Assembly: GCA_024508675.1 (NCBI GenBank)
Contig: JANINQ010000003.1
Span: forward strand, 186,001 to 250,000
Origin: Afipia sp.
GTDB taxonomy: Bacteria > Pseudomonadota > Alphaproteobacteria > Rhizobiales > Xanthobacteraceae
Reading direction: 5' to 3'
Length of the DNA: 64,000 nucleotides
Below are positions 46,682 to 56,010 of this stretch, piece by piece; within the stretch, counting starts at the first letter, position 1; each line of letters begins with the position of its first letter. The notes beneath the pieces were generated by a model. The model was not told the origin of the DNA. It did not search any database and saw nothing but the letters and a program-made list of their open reading frames with translations. The translations under genes were made by a program, and so were the position numbers.

Positions 46682-47719
46682 ATGACCATCCACTTCCGTA
46701 CTGTTCAGCGGCCCCTGAGCGGCAGCGCTCTTGCTGCGCTGACCCTCTTGACCACACAATCCATCGCTTTTGCCCACGTCACTCTGGCCACCGGGGAGGC
46801 GCGCACCGGCACCTACTACAAGGCGGTGCTGCAGGTCCCGCACGGTTGCGACGGCACGGCCACGCAGTCGATCCGGGTCCAGATTCCCGAGGGCGTCATT
46901 GGCGTGAAGCCGATGCCCAAACCCGGATGGACCCTCAGCATCACGCGCGGTGCTTATGCAAAATCCTACCAGAGCCACGGCAAGGCCGTGACGGAAGGGC
47001 CGAAGGAGATTGTCTGGTCGGGCGGCTCGCTGTCGGACGACAACTACGATGAGTTCGTCTTTACCAGCTTCCTTGCCGGGGATTTCCAGCCGGGGCAGTC
47101 GGTCGCGTTCCCGACAGTTCAGCAATGCGCCAAGGGCGAGGCGCGCTGGGATCAGATCGCAACAGACGGACAAAATCCGCACAGCCTGAAATCGCCGGCT
47201 CCGGCGCTGCGGATCGTTGCCGAGAGCGCTACCACCGGTCAGGCCCAGATGGATCACAGCAAGATGGGTCACGGGCAGGCGGCCGCTGCCCCGGCCGGGA
47301 ACGATACCTACAAGATCGGCGATCTGGTGGTGGTGTCGCCGTGGACGCGCGCGACGCCGGGTGGCGCCAAGATCGCCGGCGGGTATCTCAAGGTGACAAA
47401 CAACGGCACGTCAGCGGATCGTCTGACAGGTGCAACGACAGTCAGTGCTGATCGTGTGGAAATTCACGAAATGTCTATGACCGATGGCGTGATGAAGATG
47501 CGGCCGCTGGCGGATGGCTTGACCATCAAGCCGGGCGAGACCGTCGAGCTCAAGCCAGGCGGCTTCCATATGATGTTCATGGATATCAAGCAGTCTTTGA
47601 AGCAGGGCGAGACGCTGAAAGCGACGCTGACCTTCGAAAAGGCGGGAAAGCTGGATGTCAGCTTCAATGTGAATGCCATTGGCGCTGGTGCTGGCGCCGC
47701 ACCGCCGCATAAGCACTAA
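46682..47719 (+). CDS. YcnI (DUF1775) - PCu(A)C fused copper protein
   Basis: A 345-aa periplasmic fusion. After a signal peptide ending IAFA, the mature protein should start at His32 (HVTLATGEA), the copper-binding end of YcnI domains (about 32-180). A Met/His linker (QMDHSKMGHG) leads to a PCu(A)C domain (about 208-335) with Cu(I) ligands in EIHEMSM, MKMRP and GGFHMMFM (His262, Met264, Met273, His296, Met298). PCu(A)C proteins deliver copper to cytochrome oxidase. Fusion suggests direct copper transfer between the domains. GAGGA precedes the ATG. Confidence 0.9.
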   Translation: MTIHFRTVQRPLSGSALAALTLLTTQSIAFAHVTLATGEARTGTYYKAVLQVPHGCDGTATQSIRVQIPEGVIGVKPMPKPGWTLSITRGAYAKSYQSHGKAVTEGPKEIVWSGGSLSDDNYDEFVFTSFLAGDFQPGQSVAFPTVQQCAKGEARWDQIATDGQNPHSLKSPAPALRIVAESATTGQAQMDHSKMGHGQAAAAPAGNDTYKIGDLVVVSPWTRATPGGAKIAGGYLKVTNNGTSADRLTGATTVSADRVEIHEMSMTDGVMKMRPLADGLTIKPGETVELKPGGFHMMFMDIKQSLKQGETLKATLTFEKAGKLDVSFNVNAIGAGAGAAPPHKH

Positions 47720-47778
47720 GGCCTGATCTGATGGCGCGGCGTCAGTGCTGCGCCATCACCGATTGAGTGTCAGAGCCC

Positions 47779-48615
47779 TTACCGGCCGAGGGCAGATGCA
47801 AACGCATCGCCATCTTTCAAGCCGAGTTCATAGGCATTGCGAATGCCGCCGGGATTTCGGATGTCGAATTGTCCGACGTCCACCTTGCGCGATGGCTGCG
47901 CATAGGTGCGCCCCCTGACCACAGGAATCGATTTGTAAACGCGGGTGAGCAACACCAGCGTGCGGCCTCCCGCGGCCTCAATGGATTCAACCGGATCGAC
48001 GGGCACATTGTCGACAAGTCCGCCGTCGAAGGCAGGCTGTCCAGATACGTGCGTGACGGGCATGAATGGTGGAACGCCGCTGCTGGCCATCAATGCCTCA
48101 CGAAATAACTGCGGATCGGTGAGGGCGCGCGCCGAAACAAATTCCGGACGGAAGCCGATTGCGCGTCCGAACCGCGGATGCACCGGATGAAAGATCTTCT
48201 TTTCCAGCTGATAGGCGCCGATGCCGATGGCCGCACCGAGCGACGGGGACAGACCGCGCGGCAGCCGGGCGACAGCGACCTGAAAGTCGGTCATCTGCTG
48301 CAGCCGGTGGAATGCGGCCGCGTCAATAGTCTGGTGCAGCAGTTCAGTATAGAGCGGACCGACGGGGCAGAGTGGTTCGCCGCGCCGCCATGCAGCGAAA
48401 TCGAAATTCTTCAGTTGCGGGTCGCATGCGCCGATAACACGCGCACGGGTTTCAGGCCCAATGCCAAGCAGTGAATAGACCGCAGCGAAAGCGCCGGCAC
48501 TGGCACCGACCACGCGCGCGGGAGCGAGGCCCAGCCGGTGTGCCGCGGCTTCATAGAAGCCACCCTGCCAGTAACAGCGGTTACCCCCGCCTGCGAAAAC
48601 GACTGCGTCGAACAT
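47779..48615 (-). CDS. Patatin-like phospholipase
   Basis: A 278-aa lipid acyl hydrolase of the patatin family. The oxyanion-hole Gly run is VVFAGGGNRCYWQGGFYE, the nucleophile Ser lies in GASAG (VVGASAGAFAAVYS), and the catalytic Asp lies in FDGGLVDNVPVD. No signal peptide is evident, so it probably acts on cytoplasmic or membrane lipids. It is on the opposite strand to the copper fusion gene, converging with it. Confidence 0.9.
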   Translation of the reverse strand: MFDAVVFAGGGNRCYWQGGFYEAAAHRLGLAPARVVGASAGAFAAVYSLLGIGPETRARVIGACDPQLKNFDFAAWRRGEPLCPVGPLYTELLHQTIDAAAFHRLQQMTDFQVAVARLPRGLSPSLGAAIGIGAYQLEKKIFHPVHPRFGRAIGFRPEFVSARALTDPQLFREALMASSGVPPFMPVTHVSGQPAFDGGLVDNVPVDPVESIEAAGGRTLVLLTRVYKSIPVVRGRTYAQPSRKVDVGQFDIRNPGGIRNAYELGLKDGDAFASALGR

Positions 48616-48706
48616 CGAAACCTTCGGATGCGTGCTTCAAAGCACGCATCCATGCCAAACCGAAGCGCCGCAGGCAACAGGCCGGGAGTTCGCTCGCCTG
48701 ACTGGA

Positions 48707-49612
48707 TCAGCGGTCCTTATGGCCCCACCATGAAAACAGATTGACCGGGAAGTCCGCCGCGTAGCGCTGCACCTTGGCTTGCGGAGGCGGCTCATATGGC
48801 ATGGCGACCGGTTCGATCACTTTCCGGTAGAGGTGCCAGGTCGCATGGCCAAGCACCGGGATAACAACCGTCAGACCGAGGAAGAAGGGTACGGTTCCGG
48901 CAATCAGCAGCACAGCAACGATCAGCCCCCACAAGGCCATCGGCACAGGATTTTGTGCCACGGCGCGCAAGGACGTCAGCATTGCATCCATGGCGCTGGC
49001 ATGACGATCGAGCATCAACGGAAACGAAACAACGCTGACGCAGAGAGCGACGAGTGCGAACAGGAATCCGATGCCGCATCCCATCACAATAAGTCTGTGG
49101 CCTTCGGAGGTTGTCAGCACGCGGTTGAAGAAATCGGGGAAGCTCGATGCCGGCGCATAGCCGAAGGTCGCGCTGTAGATGGACTGCGCAGCGGCGAGCC
49201 AGACCAGAAAGAGGATCAGGAGCATCACGCCGAACGATGCCATCGCACCGATGGACGGGGAGCGAAGCACACCGAGGGCATGTGAAGCAGTGGGTGTTTC
49301 GCCACGTTCGCGCCGTCGGCTGAGGTCATAAAATCCGAGCGCAGCAAATGGGCCAAGCAATGCGAAACCGGCGGCCAGCGGAAAGAGCAGAGGCAGGATG
49401 GAATAGCCGAGGACCGTGCGCGCGAGAACGATGCCGAGAACGGGATAGATCAGCGCCAGCAAAATCGCGTGGGTCGGAACAGCCTTGAAGTCGTCCCATC
49501 CGAGACGAAGCGCGTCCCACAAGTCATCGATGCTGATTTTCTGAACAGTATATTTCGAGATGTCGGTCGTGACCGGAAGCGTCCGGATATTGGAGGAAGC
49601 TGGATTGCTCAT
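48707..49612 (-). CDS. DUF2189 integral membrane protein
   Basis: A 301-aa membrane protein with about six hydrophobic spans and the N-terminal SIDDLWDALRLGWDDFKAVPTHAILLALIYPVLG and GPFAALGFYDLSRRRERGE features typical of DUF2189. The function is unknown. GGAG precedes the ATG. The following patatin gene is on the same strand 91 bases downstream. Confidence 0.85.
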   Translation of the reverse strand: MSNPASSNIRTLPVTTDISKYTVQKISIDDLWDALRLGWDDFKAVPTHAILLALIYPVLGIVLARTVLGYSILPLLFPLAAGFALLGPFAALGFYDLSRRRERGETPTASHALGVLRSPSIGAMASFGVMLLILFLVWLAAAQSIYSATFGYAPASSFPDFFNRVLTTSEGHRLIVMGCGIGFLFALVALCVSVVSFPLMLDRHASAMDAMLTSLRAVAQNPVPMALWGLIVAVLLIAGTVPFFLGLTVVIPVLGHATWHLYRKVIEPVAMPYEPPPQAKVQRYAADFPVNLFSWWGHKDR

Positions 49613-50025
49613 GGTGACTGTCTCCTGGCGACGCGGCGTTTATGACGCTGCGATTCCTGTGGGGCACCGTGCAAGTGACAAGACTATCACGATCATCCGA
49701 AAGGACATCCGGGACGACATCACGATCGCTTGCTAAAGGAGACAACTGCGCAGACGCAGCAAGGTTCTGTGGGACGTTGCCGGGTCGGATGAAGTGAGGG
49801 TTGCTGCATCCGAGTCTGTCACACCTTAGTCATTGTGGCGTCTTTTTGGCGCTTTTGACTCAATTCGCCGCAGCGCAATGGGGACGGCCCACATTGGCAA
49901 GCCCTGAGCGGGCGTCTACACTCAGATGTGACGACCGGTGTGATGCTGGCCGGACGTGCGGGGGGAGCATCAAACACTTCAATGAGATCCACCAGTCAAT
50001 CGACGGACTATCGGGAGTTTTAGAG
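49613..50025. other. Intergenic region between DUF2189 and DUF3597 genes
   Basis: Some 413 bases with divergent genes on each side, so both promoters should be here. A frame open from 49801 runs into the DUF3597 gene but starts far from its GGGAG ribosome-binding site. I see no repeat, RNA gene or conserved operator. Confidence 0.6.
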
Positions 50026-50391
50026 ATGAGCATTTTTGGAAAGATCATGGGCGCGATTTTCGGCACCAAGGCCGAAGCTGCCGAACCTGCCGGCGGCGCA
50101 GGATCGCCCGCGGGTGGCGCTGCAAGCGTGCCAATGGTGGATGTGGCGCCTATTCTTGACAAGGCCGTCGCGGCCAAGGGCGAGAAGCTTGAATGGCGCA
50201 CATCGATCGTGGACCTGATGAAGGCTCTCGATATTGATTCCAGCCTTTCCGCACGCAAGGAACTGGCCAAGGAATTGAAATACGACGGCGACACCAACGA
50301 CTCGGCGAAGATGAACATCTGGCTGCACAAGCAGGTCATGACCAAGCTCGCTGCCAATGGCGGCAAGCTCCCGGATGACCTGAAGCACTGA
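50026..50391 (+). CDS. DUF3597 domain protein
   Basis: A 121-aa protein starting MSIFGKIMGAIFGTKAEA, with a Gly/Ala linker and a helical C-terminal domain (VDLMKALDIDSSLSARKELAKEL ... MNIWLHKQVMTKLAANGG) characteristic of DUF3597. The function is unknown. GGGAG lies about 9 bases before the ATG, and a strong terminator follows. Confidence 0.85.
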   Translation: MSIFGKIMGAIFGTKAEAAEPAGGAGSPAGGAASVPMVDVAPILDKAVAAKGEKLEWRTSIVDLMKALDIDSSLSARKELAKELKYDGDTNDSAKMNIWLHKQVMTKLAANGGKLPDDLKH

Positions 50392-50416
50392 TCGTCACGT
50401 CGGCTCAAGCCGGATT

Positions 50417-50446
50417 GAAAGGCCCGCCGCAAGGCGGGCCTTTTTC
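50417..50446 (+). terminator. Intrinsic terminator after DUF3597 gene
   Basis: GGCCCGCC-GCAA-GGCGGGCC stem-loop followed by TTTTTC, 27 bases after the stop. Confidence 0.92.
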
Positions 50447-50595
50447 ATTGCACTGCACATTCATGGTCCGGTCTGTTCAAAACATTTGCTTCGGCATACA
50501 AAATGCCACGCCGGACGAATCCAGCCGCTCCGGGTTGACGCGCGCGACAACCGTTCGGCCAAGAACCAGCCAACAACATAAAGCGGGAAACGACC

Positions 50596-51387
50596 ATGAC
50601 CGAACTCAATCGCAGAAACATTCTCGCCGGCGGCGCGGCAGCGCTGGCAGGCACGGCGGCTTTTGCCGAGACAGCCGAGGCAGAGGTTGGACTGAAGGCC
50701 GTTTTTCCTGTGGCGCAGGCGACGATTCCCATCGTCGGCCTCAAGGAGGTGTTTCCGGTCCGCCGCATCTATTGCATCGGCCGCAACTACGCGGCGCACG
50801 CCCGCGAAATGGGATCTGATCCCACACGCGAGCCGCCGTTCTTTTTTCAGAAGCCGACAGACGCGATTCAGAACGTCGCGATCGGCGCGGTCGCCGATCA
50901 TCCATACCCGCCGTTGACGAAGAACTATCACTATGAGGTCGAACTGGTGGCCGCGCTGAAGGCCGGTGGCTCCAATATCTCAACGGAGAAGGCACTGGAT
51001 TGCGTCTATGGCTATGCGCTCGGTCTCGACATGACCCGCCGCGATCTGCAGCGCGCGATGGGGGATCAGAAGAAGCCGTGGGAGATCGGCAAGAGTTTCG
51101 ATCATTCCGCGGTGCTCGGGCCGATCCATCCCGTGACCAAAACCGGACATTTCACCAAGGGAGCGATCTCCCTCGCAGTCAATGGAACGGTGAAGCAGAA
51201 CTCCGACCTTAGCAACATGATCTGGAGCGTGGCCGAGCAGATCTCCAAACTTTCGGAATCCTGCGAGTTGAAGGCGGGCGACATCATCTATTCCGGGACA
51301 CCGGAAAATGTCGGACCTGTCGTGAAGGGCGACGTCATCCTCTGCAAGCTCGCCGGCTTGCCGGATATGTCGATCAAGATCGTCTAG
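50596..51387 (+). CDS. Tat-exported fumarylacetoacetate hydrolase-family protein
   Basis: A 263-aa protein. The N-terminus LNRRNILAGGAAALAGTAAFA is a twin-arginine signal (RR followed by Ile-Leu, Ala/Gly-rich core, AFAE cleavage). The FAH domain (about 52-263) has IYCIGRNYAAHAREMG, FFFQKPTDA, the metal-binding YHYEVELVAAL (Glu pair), LGLDMTRRDLQ and the C-terminal GDIIYSGTPENVGPV. Family members hydrolyse or decarboxylate beta-diketo and 2-keto acids, nearly always in the cytoplasm, so a Tat signal is unusual. The substrate is unknown. Confidence 0.88.
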   Translation: MTELNRRNILAGGAAALAGTAAFAETAEAEVGLKAVFPVAQATIPIVGLKEVFPVRRIYCIGRNYAAHAREMGSDPTREPPFFFQKPTDAIQNVAIGAVADHPYPPLTKNYHYEVELVAALKAGGSNISTEKALDCVYGYALGLDMTRRDLQRAMGDQKKPWEIGKSFDHSAVLGPIHPVTKTGHFTKGAISLAVNGTVKQNSDLSNMIWSVAEQISKLSESCELKAGDIIYSGTPENVGPVVKGDVILCKLAGLPDMSIKIV

Positions 51388-51410
51388 CTGGAACTTGTCA
51401 GTTCAAACGC

Positions 51411-51441
51411 AAAAGCCCGCCGATGGCGGGCTTTTCTTTTT
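51411..51441 (+). terminator. Intrinsic terminator after FAH-family gene
   Basis: AAAAGCCCGCC-GAT-GGCGGGCTTTT stem with a T-rich tail, 24 bases after the stop. The A-rich 5' side means it may also stop transcription of the converging GNAT gene. Confidence 0.9.
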
Positions 51442-51458
51442 GTACGATCAAACCAAGG

Positions 51459-51725
51459 TCAGGCAGCGACATCCGAAAATTCCGGGTGCTTGTCCAGATA
51501 ATCGGCCACAAAGCTGCAGCCGGCGACAACCTTCGCCCCATCAGCCCGTATTTGCTCCAGCGCGCCTTGCACAAGTTGCGAAGCAATGCCGCGTCCGCGC
51601 AAGGCGCGGGGCGTTTCAGTATGCGTGATGATGACCTTGCCGGGAGCAAGCCGATAGTTGGCGAAGGCGACTGCGCCGTCGATGTCGAGCTCATAGCGGC
51701 CAAGTGCGGTGTTGTTACGAACCAT
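51459..51725 (-). CDS. GNAT-family N-acetyltransferase (short, YjdJ-like)
   Basis: An 88-aa minimal GNAT. The acetyl-CoA loop is RALRGRGIASQLVQGALEQIRADG, followed by VAGCSFVADYLDKHPEF. Short proteins of this kind act on unknown small molecules or proteins. It is 27 bases downstream of a paralogous GNAT on the same strand. Confidence 0.87.
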   Translation of the reverse strand: MVRNNTALGRYELDIDGAVAFANYRLAPGKVIITHTETPRALRGRGIASQLVQGALEQIRADGAKVVAGCSFVADYLDKHPEFSDVAA

Positions 51726-51752
51726 GATTTGAACCAGCCTGGAGGGACGAAC

Positions 51753-52028
51753 TTATTTCAGCAGATCGGCGTAATCTGGATGTTTCTCGATGTAGGCTTT
51801 CACGAACGGGCATCGCGGAACGACCTTCAGGCCGGCTGCGCGAACCTGGTCGAGTGCGCCTTTTATCAGTTTCGAGCCGATGCCTTTGCCACCGAGTTCA
51901 GGCGGGACCTCGGTGTGAACGAACGTAATGACGCGATCGGAAAGTTCGTAATAGGTCGCCGCGATATGGCCCTCAACTTCAAGCTGGTAGCGCTTTCGGG
52001 CAGGATTGTTCTGGACAGCGTCGGTCAT
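51753..52028 (-). CDS. GNAT-family N-acetyltransferase, paralogue of the downstream gene
   Basis: A 91-aa minimal GNAT with PELGGKGIGSKLIKGALDQVRAAG and VVPRCPFVKAYIEKHPDYADL. It has the same architecture as the neighbouring 88-aa protein, which suggests an old tandem duplication. ATG 52028 (MTDAVQNNPARKRYQLEVEG) is chosen because it matches the paralogue's length; the frame is open to 52247. Confidence 0.85.
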   Translation of the reverse strand: MTDAVQNNPARKRYQLEVEGHIAATYYELSDRVITFVHTEVPPELGGKGIGSKLIKGALDQVRAAGLKVVPRCPFVKAYIEKHPDYADLLK

Positions 52029-52246
52029 TCCATCATTCCGGATGTTGGATCGGGTCGCCGGACAACGGCTCCCGGGCGCAGGGGTTTCCAAAGCCGACAA
52101 AAACCCGTTCCGGAGACCTTGTAAAGATTGGTGCGATTCATAGGTCTTTTGAAGACATACCGTAAGGCGGCCGACCGGTCGTTTGGGCAATGGAATGTCG
52201 GACCTGTCAGCCGCTGTCGTATGCCTTCGTTTGATGGAGGTATCCA

Positions 52247-52654
52247 ATGTCAGTCGATCGGTTTTTGGGCACGCATCGGTCCTGGGAGGATTGGGTCGGC
52301 ATGCTGCTTGGCCTGCTGATCACCCTGTCGCCCTGGATGACAGGTGAGGCGAACAACGGACTTGGCGCACATACCGAGCAGGGGATGGCGATCCTGAACG
52401 CGGTGTGCGTCGGTATCCTGGTCTTTGGCTTCTCTCAGCTCGAATACATCATCCTTCGCCGCTGGGAGGAAGCATGCGAGATCGCGCTGGGCTTCTGGCT
52501 GATCGCTTCGCCTCATATTTTCGGCTATGCCGCAGGCGGAACGCTCAGGCTCTGGCAAACCGCGCTCGGCGGGATTGTCATCCTGCTTGGTATTCTGAAG
52601 CTTTGGCAGGACTGGGATCTGAGCGACGAGGAACTCGCTCGCCACGGGCAGTAG
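52247..52654 (+). CDS. SPW-repeat membrane protein
   Basis: A 135-aa protein with four membrane helices. The SPW motif occurs as LLITLSPWMTGE and, in weaker form, as WLIASPHIFGYA, which fits the two-repeat SPW family. TGGAGG lies upstream of the ATG. The function is unknown. It converges with uvrA 100 bases away. Confidence 0.87.
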   Translation: MSVDRFLGTHRSWEDWVGMLLGLLITLSPWMTGEANNGLGAHTEQGMAILNAVCVGILVFGFSQLEYIILRRWEEACEIALGFWLIASPHIFGYAAGGTLRLWQTALGGIVILLGILKLWQDWDLSDEELARHGQ

Positions 52655-52753
52655 GCCGTGCGAGGAATGCTAACCTGCGCCTCGCCGGAATGAAATCGCC
52701 GGCTCGCGATCATGCCGGCGACGTGAGCGGTTCGCTGGTTGGCTTGCCGGAAG

Positions 52754-55735
52754 CTACTCCGCCGCCTCATCGGTATCGCGGATTTTTCCGGCGCGGCCCT
52801 TCTTCAGGACCGGCGCAAGGAATTTTCCGGTGTAGCTGCGCGGCGCCTTGACGATGTCTTCCGGTGGACCCCAGGCGACGATTTCGCCGCCGCCATCGCC
52901 GCCTTCGGGGCCAAGATCGATCACCCAGTCCGCGGTCTTGATGACCTCGAGATTGTGCTCGATCACCACAACGCTGTTGCCCTGCGCGACAAGCTCGTGA
53001 AGCACCTCGAGCAGCTTGGCGACATCGTGGAAATGCAATCCGGTGGTCGGCTCATCGAGGATGTAGAGCGTGCGGCCGGTGGCGCGCTTGCTCAGTTCCT
53101 TGGCGAGCTTGACGCGCTGCGCCTCGCCGCCGGACAGCGTGGTCGCCTGCTGGCCAACATGGATGTAGCCGAGACCAACGCGTTGCAGCGTCTTGAAGGT
53201 CTCGCGCACGCGCGGAACTGCCTTGAAGAACTCGGCGGCTTCATCGACCGTCATATCGAGAACATCGGCAATGGACTTGCCCTTGAAAAGGACGTCCAGC
53301 GTCTCGCGGTTGTAGCGTTTGCCCTTGCAGGTATCGCAGGTGACATAGACATCCGGCAGGAAGTGCATCTCGATCTTGATCAGGCCATCGCCCTGACAGG
53401 CTTCGCAGCGGCCGCCCTTGACGTTGAACGAGAAGCGACCCGGCTCATAACCGCGCGCCTTTGACTCAGGCAGTCCGGCGAACCACTCGCGGATCGGCGT
53501 GAATGCGCCGGTATAGGTCGCTGGATTCGAGCGCGGCGTGCGGCCAATTGGCGACTGGTCGATATCGATGATCTTGTCGATGTGCTCGAGGCCTTCGATG
53601 CGATCGTGCGGAGCAGGGCCTTCGGACGCATTGTTGAGTTTGCGTGCAATGGCCTTGTAAAGCGTATCGATCAGCAGCGTGGACTTGCCGCCGCCGGAAA
53701 CGCCTGTGACGCAGGTAAACAGCCCGAGCGGAATCTCGGCTGACACGTTTTTGAGGTTGTTGCCCCGCGCATTGATGACCTTGATGGTGCGGCGATGGTT
53801 GGGCGGCCGCCGCTCCGGGATCGGCACGTACATTTCGCCGGTGAGATATTTTCCGGTCAGCGATTTCGGATTGCTCTTGATCTGTTGCGGCGTGCCTTGA
53901 GCAACGATGTTGCCGCCGTTCACGCCCGCACCCGGGCCGACGTCAACCACGTAGTCCGCAGTCTCGATGGCGTCCTCGTCGTGCTCGACAACGATGACCG
54001 TGTTGCCGAGATTGCGCAGCCGCCGCAAGGTTTCGAGCAGGCGCGCATTGTCACGCTGATGTAGTCCGATGGACGGTTCGTCGAGCACATACAGAACGCC
54101 CGTCAGGCCCGAACCGATCTGCGATGCAAGACGGATGCGCTGGCTCTCGCCGCCGGAGAGAGTGCCCGATGATCGTGACAGTGTGAGATAGTTCAGGCCG
54201 ACATCGAGCAGGAACGACAGGCGTTCCCGGATTTCCTTCAAAATTCGTGCGGCGATCTCATTCTGCTGCTTGTTGAGGCCACTTGGCACGCCTTCGAACC
54301 ATTCGCCGGCACGCATCACCGACAGTTCGGAGATTTCCCCGATGTGCTTTCCGCCGATTTTGACACACAACGCTTCCGGCTTGAGGCGATGACCATGGCA
54401 TGCCTCGCAGGGAACGTCGCTGAAGTATTTGCCGAGTTCCTCACGGGCCCACTCGCTTTCGGTTTCGCGGAAGCGTCGCTCGATGTTGGTGACGACGCCT
54501 TCGAACGGCTTCTTTGTGTCGTAGGAACGAACGCCGTCCTCGTAGGAGAACTTGATCTCGTCGTCGCCCGACCCGAACAGAATGGCGTTCTGGGTCTTCT
54601 TCGGCAGGTCCTTCCACTTCGTATCGAGCGTGAATTTGTAGAACTTGCCGAGCGCCTGCAGTGTCTGGACATAATAAGGAGACGAGGACTTCGCCCACGG
54701 CGCAATGGCGCCCTTGCGCAACGTGGCTTCCTTGTCCGGAATCACCAGTTCGGCGTCGATATGCTGCTCGATGCCGAGGCCGCCACATTTCGGGCAGGCG
54801 CCATAGGGATTGTTGAACGAGAACAATCGCGGTTCGACTTCCGGAATCGTGAATCCGGACACCGGGCAGGCGAATTTTTCGGAGAACAGAATCCGCTCCG
54901 GACCGCTCTTGTCGTGAATCTTGGCGGTCTTCTTGTCTGATTTCTTTTCCGCGGCAGGTTCGCCTGCGGGTGCATCCGCAAATTCGATAACGGCCAGGCC
55001 GTCGGTGAGCTTCAGCGCGGTTTCGAACGATTCCGCGAGTCGCTGGGCCATGTCGGGACGTACGACAATGCGATCAACCACCACGTCGATATCGTGGGGA
55101 AACTTTTTGTCCAGCGTTGGAGCTTCGGCGAGTTCATGGAACTTGCCGTCGACCTTGACGCGCTGGAAGCCCTTTTTGAGATACTCCGCGAATTCCTTCC
55201 TGTATTCGCCCTTGCGGCCCTGCACGACAGGCGCAAGCAGGTAAAGCCGCGTTCCTTCCGGAAGTGCGAGGACGCGGTCGACCATCTGCGAGACGGTCTG
55301 GCTTTCAATGGGAAGTCCGGTCGCCGGCGAATAAGGCACGCCCACGCGCGCCCATAGCAGGCGCATGTAGTCGTAGATTTCGGTGACGGTGCCGACCGTG
55401 GACCGTGGATTCTTCGAAGTGGTTTTCTGCTCGATGGAAATGGCTGGCGACAGTCCGTCGATCTGATCGACGTCCGGCTTCTGCATCATTTCAAGGAACT
55501 GGCGGGCGTAGGCCGAGAGCGACTCGACGTAACGGCGCTGGCCCTCGGCGTAGATCGTGTCGAAGGCGAGGGACGATTTCCCGGAACCGGACAGTCCGGT
55601 GAACACCACCAGTTTGTCGCGCGGAATTTCGAGGTCGACGTTCTTGAGATTATGTTCGCGCGCGCCGCGGATTGTTATCGCGCGCAGGCTAGATCCAGCG
55701 GGGGTCTTGCGGGTTGCCTTGATCACTTCGTCCAT
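52754..55735 (-). CDS. uvrA: Excinuclease ABC subunit A
   Basis: UvrA (993 aa) is the damage-sensing ATPase of nucleotide excision repair. The two ABC modules have Walker A motifs [16 protein letters not shown] and [19 protein letters not shown] signatures ([33 protein letters not shown]), and zinc modules including CPKCGG and [28 protein letters not shown] charged Lys/Glu insert near residues 270-295 makes it longer than the usual 940. ATG 55735 is chosen; a GTG 18 bases upstream is possible. A perfect GAAC-N7-GAAC box stands 101 bases upstream. Confidence 0.97.
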   Translation of the reverse strand: MDEVIKATRKTPAGSSLRAITIRGAREHNLKNVDLEIPRDKLVVFTGLSGSGKSSLAFDTIYAEGQRRYVESLSAYARQFLEMMQKPDVDQIDGLSPAISIEQKTTSKNPRSTVGTVTEIYDYMRLLWARVGVPYSPATGLPIESQTVSQMVDRVLALPEGTRLYLLAPVVQGRKGEYRKEFAEYLKKGFQRVKVDGKFHELAEAPTLDKKFPHDIDVVVDRIVVRPDMAQRLAESFETALKLTDGLAVIEFADAPAGEPAAEKKSDKKTAKIHDKSGPERILFSEKFACPVSGFTIPEVEPRLFSFNNPYGACPKCGGLGIEQHIDAELVIPDKEATLRKGAIAPWAKSSSPYYVQTLQALGKFYKFTLDTKWKDLPKKTQNAILFGSGDDEIKFSYEDGVRSYDTKKPFEGVVTNIERRFRETESEWAREELGKYFSDVPCEACHGHRLKPEALCVKIGGKHIGEISELSVMRAGEWFEGVPSGLNKQQNEIAARILKEIRERLSFLLDVGLNYLTLSRSSGTLSGGESQRIRLASQIGSGLTGVLYVLDEPSIGLHQRDNARLLETLRRLRNLGNTVIVVEHDEDAIETADYVVDVGPGAGVNGGNIVAQGTPQQIKSNPKSLTGKYLTGEMYVPIPERRPPNHRRTIKVINARGNNLKNVSAEIPLGLFTCVTGVSGGGKSTLLIDTLYKAIARKLNNASEGPAPHDRIEGLEHIDKIIDIDQSPIGRTPRSNPATYTGAFTPIREWFAGLPESKARGYEPGRFSFNVKGGRCEACQGDGLIKIEMHFLPDVYVTCDTCKGKRYNRETLDVLFKGKSIADVLDMTVDEAAEFFKAVPRVRETFKTLQRVGLGYIHVGQQATTLSGGEAQRVKLAKELSKRATGRTLYILDEPTTGLHFHDVAKLLEVLHELVAQGNSVVVIEHNLEVIKTADWVIDLGPEGGDGGGEIVAWGPPEDIVKAPRSYTGKFLAPVLKKGRAGKIRDTDEAAE

Positions 55736-55835
55736 GAGGATTTCCGGTGGCACGTTGCGCGCCGCAGAGTGCTGTTCCCGGAAAACGCGATGCCCGTTCG
55801 CCGGTTTCTTGTTCTGGATGAGAGTCCTGTGCGCG

Positions 55836-55850
55836 GAACATAGTAAGAAC
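55836..55850 (-). promoter_or_regulatory. LexA (SOS) box upstream of uvrA
   Basis: GAAC-ATAGTAA-GAAC matches the alphaproteobacterial SOS operator GAAC-N7-GAAC (GTTC-N7-GTTC on the gene strand) at all defined positions, 101 bases before the uvrA start codon. LexA control of uvrA is known in several alphaproteobacteria; here it is inferred. Confidence 0.75.
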
Positions 55851-55936
55851 GCGACTGAATTTCCAGTCCCGTTCGCGAGCTATCAACTGTTTGCTGTCCG
55901 CTGAATCTCCCGCCGATATAGGCATGCATCGGCAAA

Positions 55937-55965
55937 CAAAAAGGCCGGCTCAAGAGCCGGCCTTT
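55937..55965 (-). terminator. Intrinsic terminator of the porin gene
   Basis: On the reverse strand AGGCCGGCTC-TTGA-like loop-GAGCCGGCCT is followed by TTTTGTTTG, about 46 bases after the porin stop. Confidence 0.9.
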
Positions 55966-56010
55966 CCGTGGTCCTGAAAACTCGGGAGGAGTTAATCAGG
56001 TCTGCGAAGC

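Noticed and set aside
49801..50025. 75-residue extension of the DUF3597 protein
   Set aside because: It has no homology to the domain, and GGGAG stands before the ATG at 50026.
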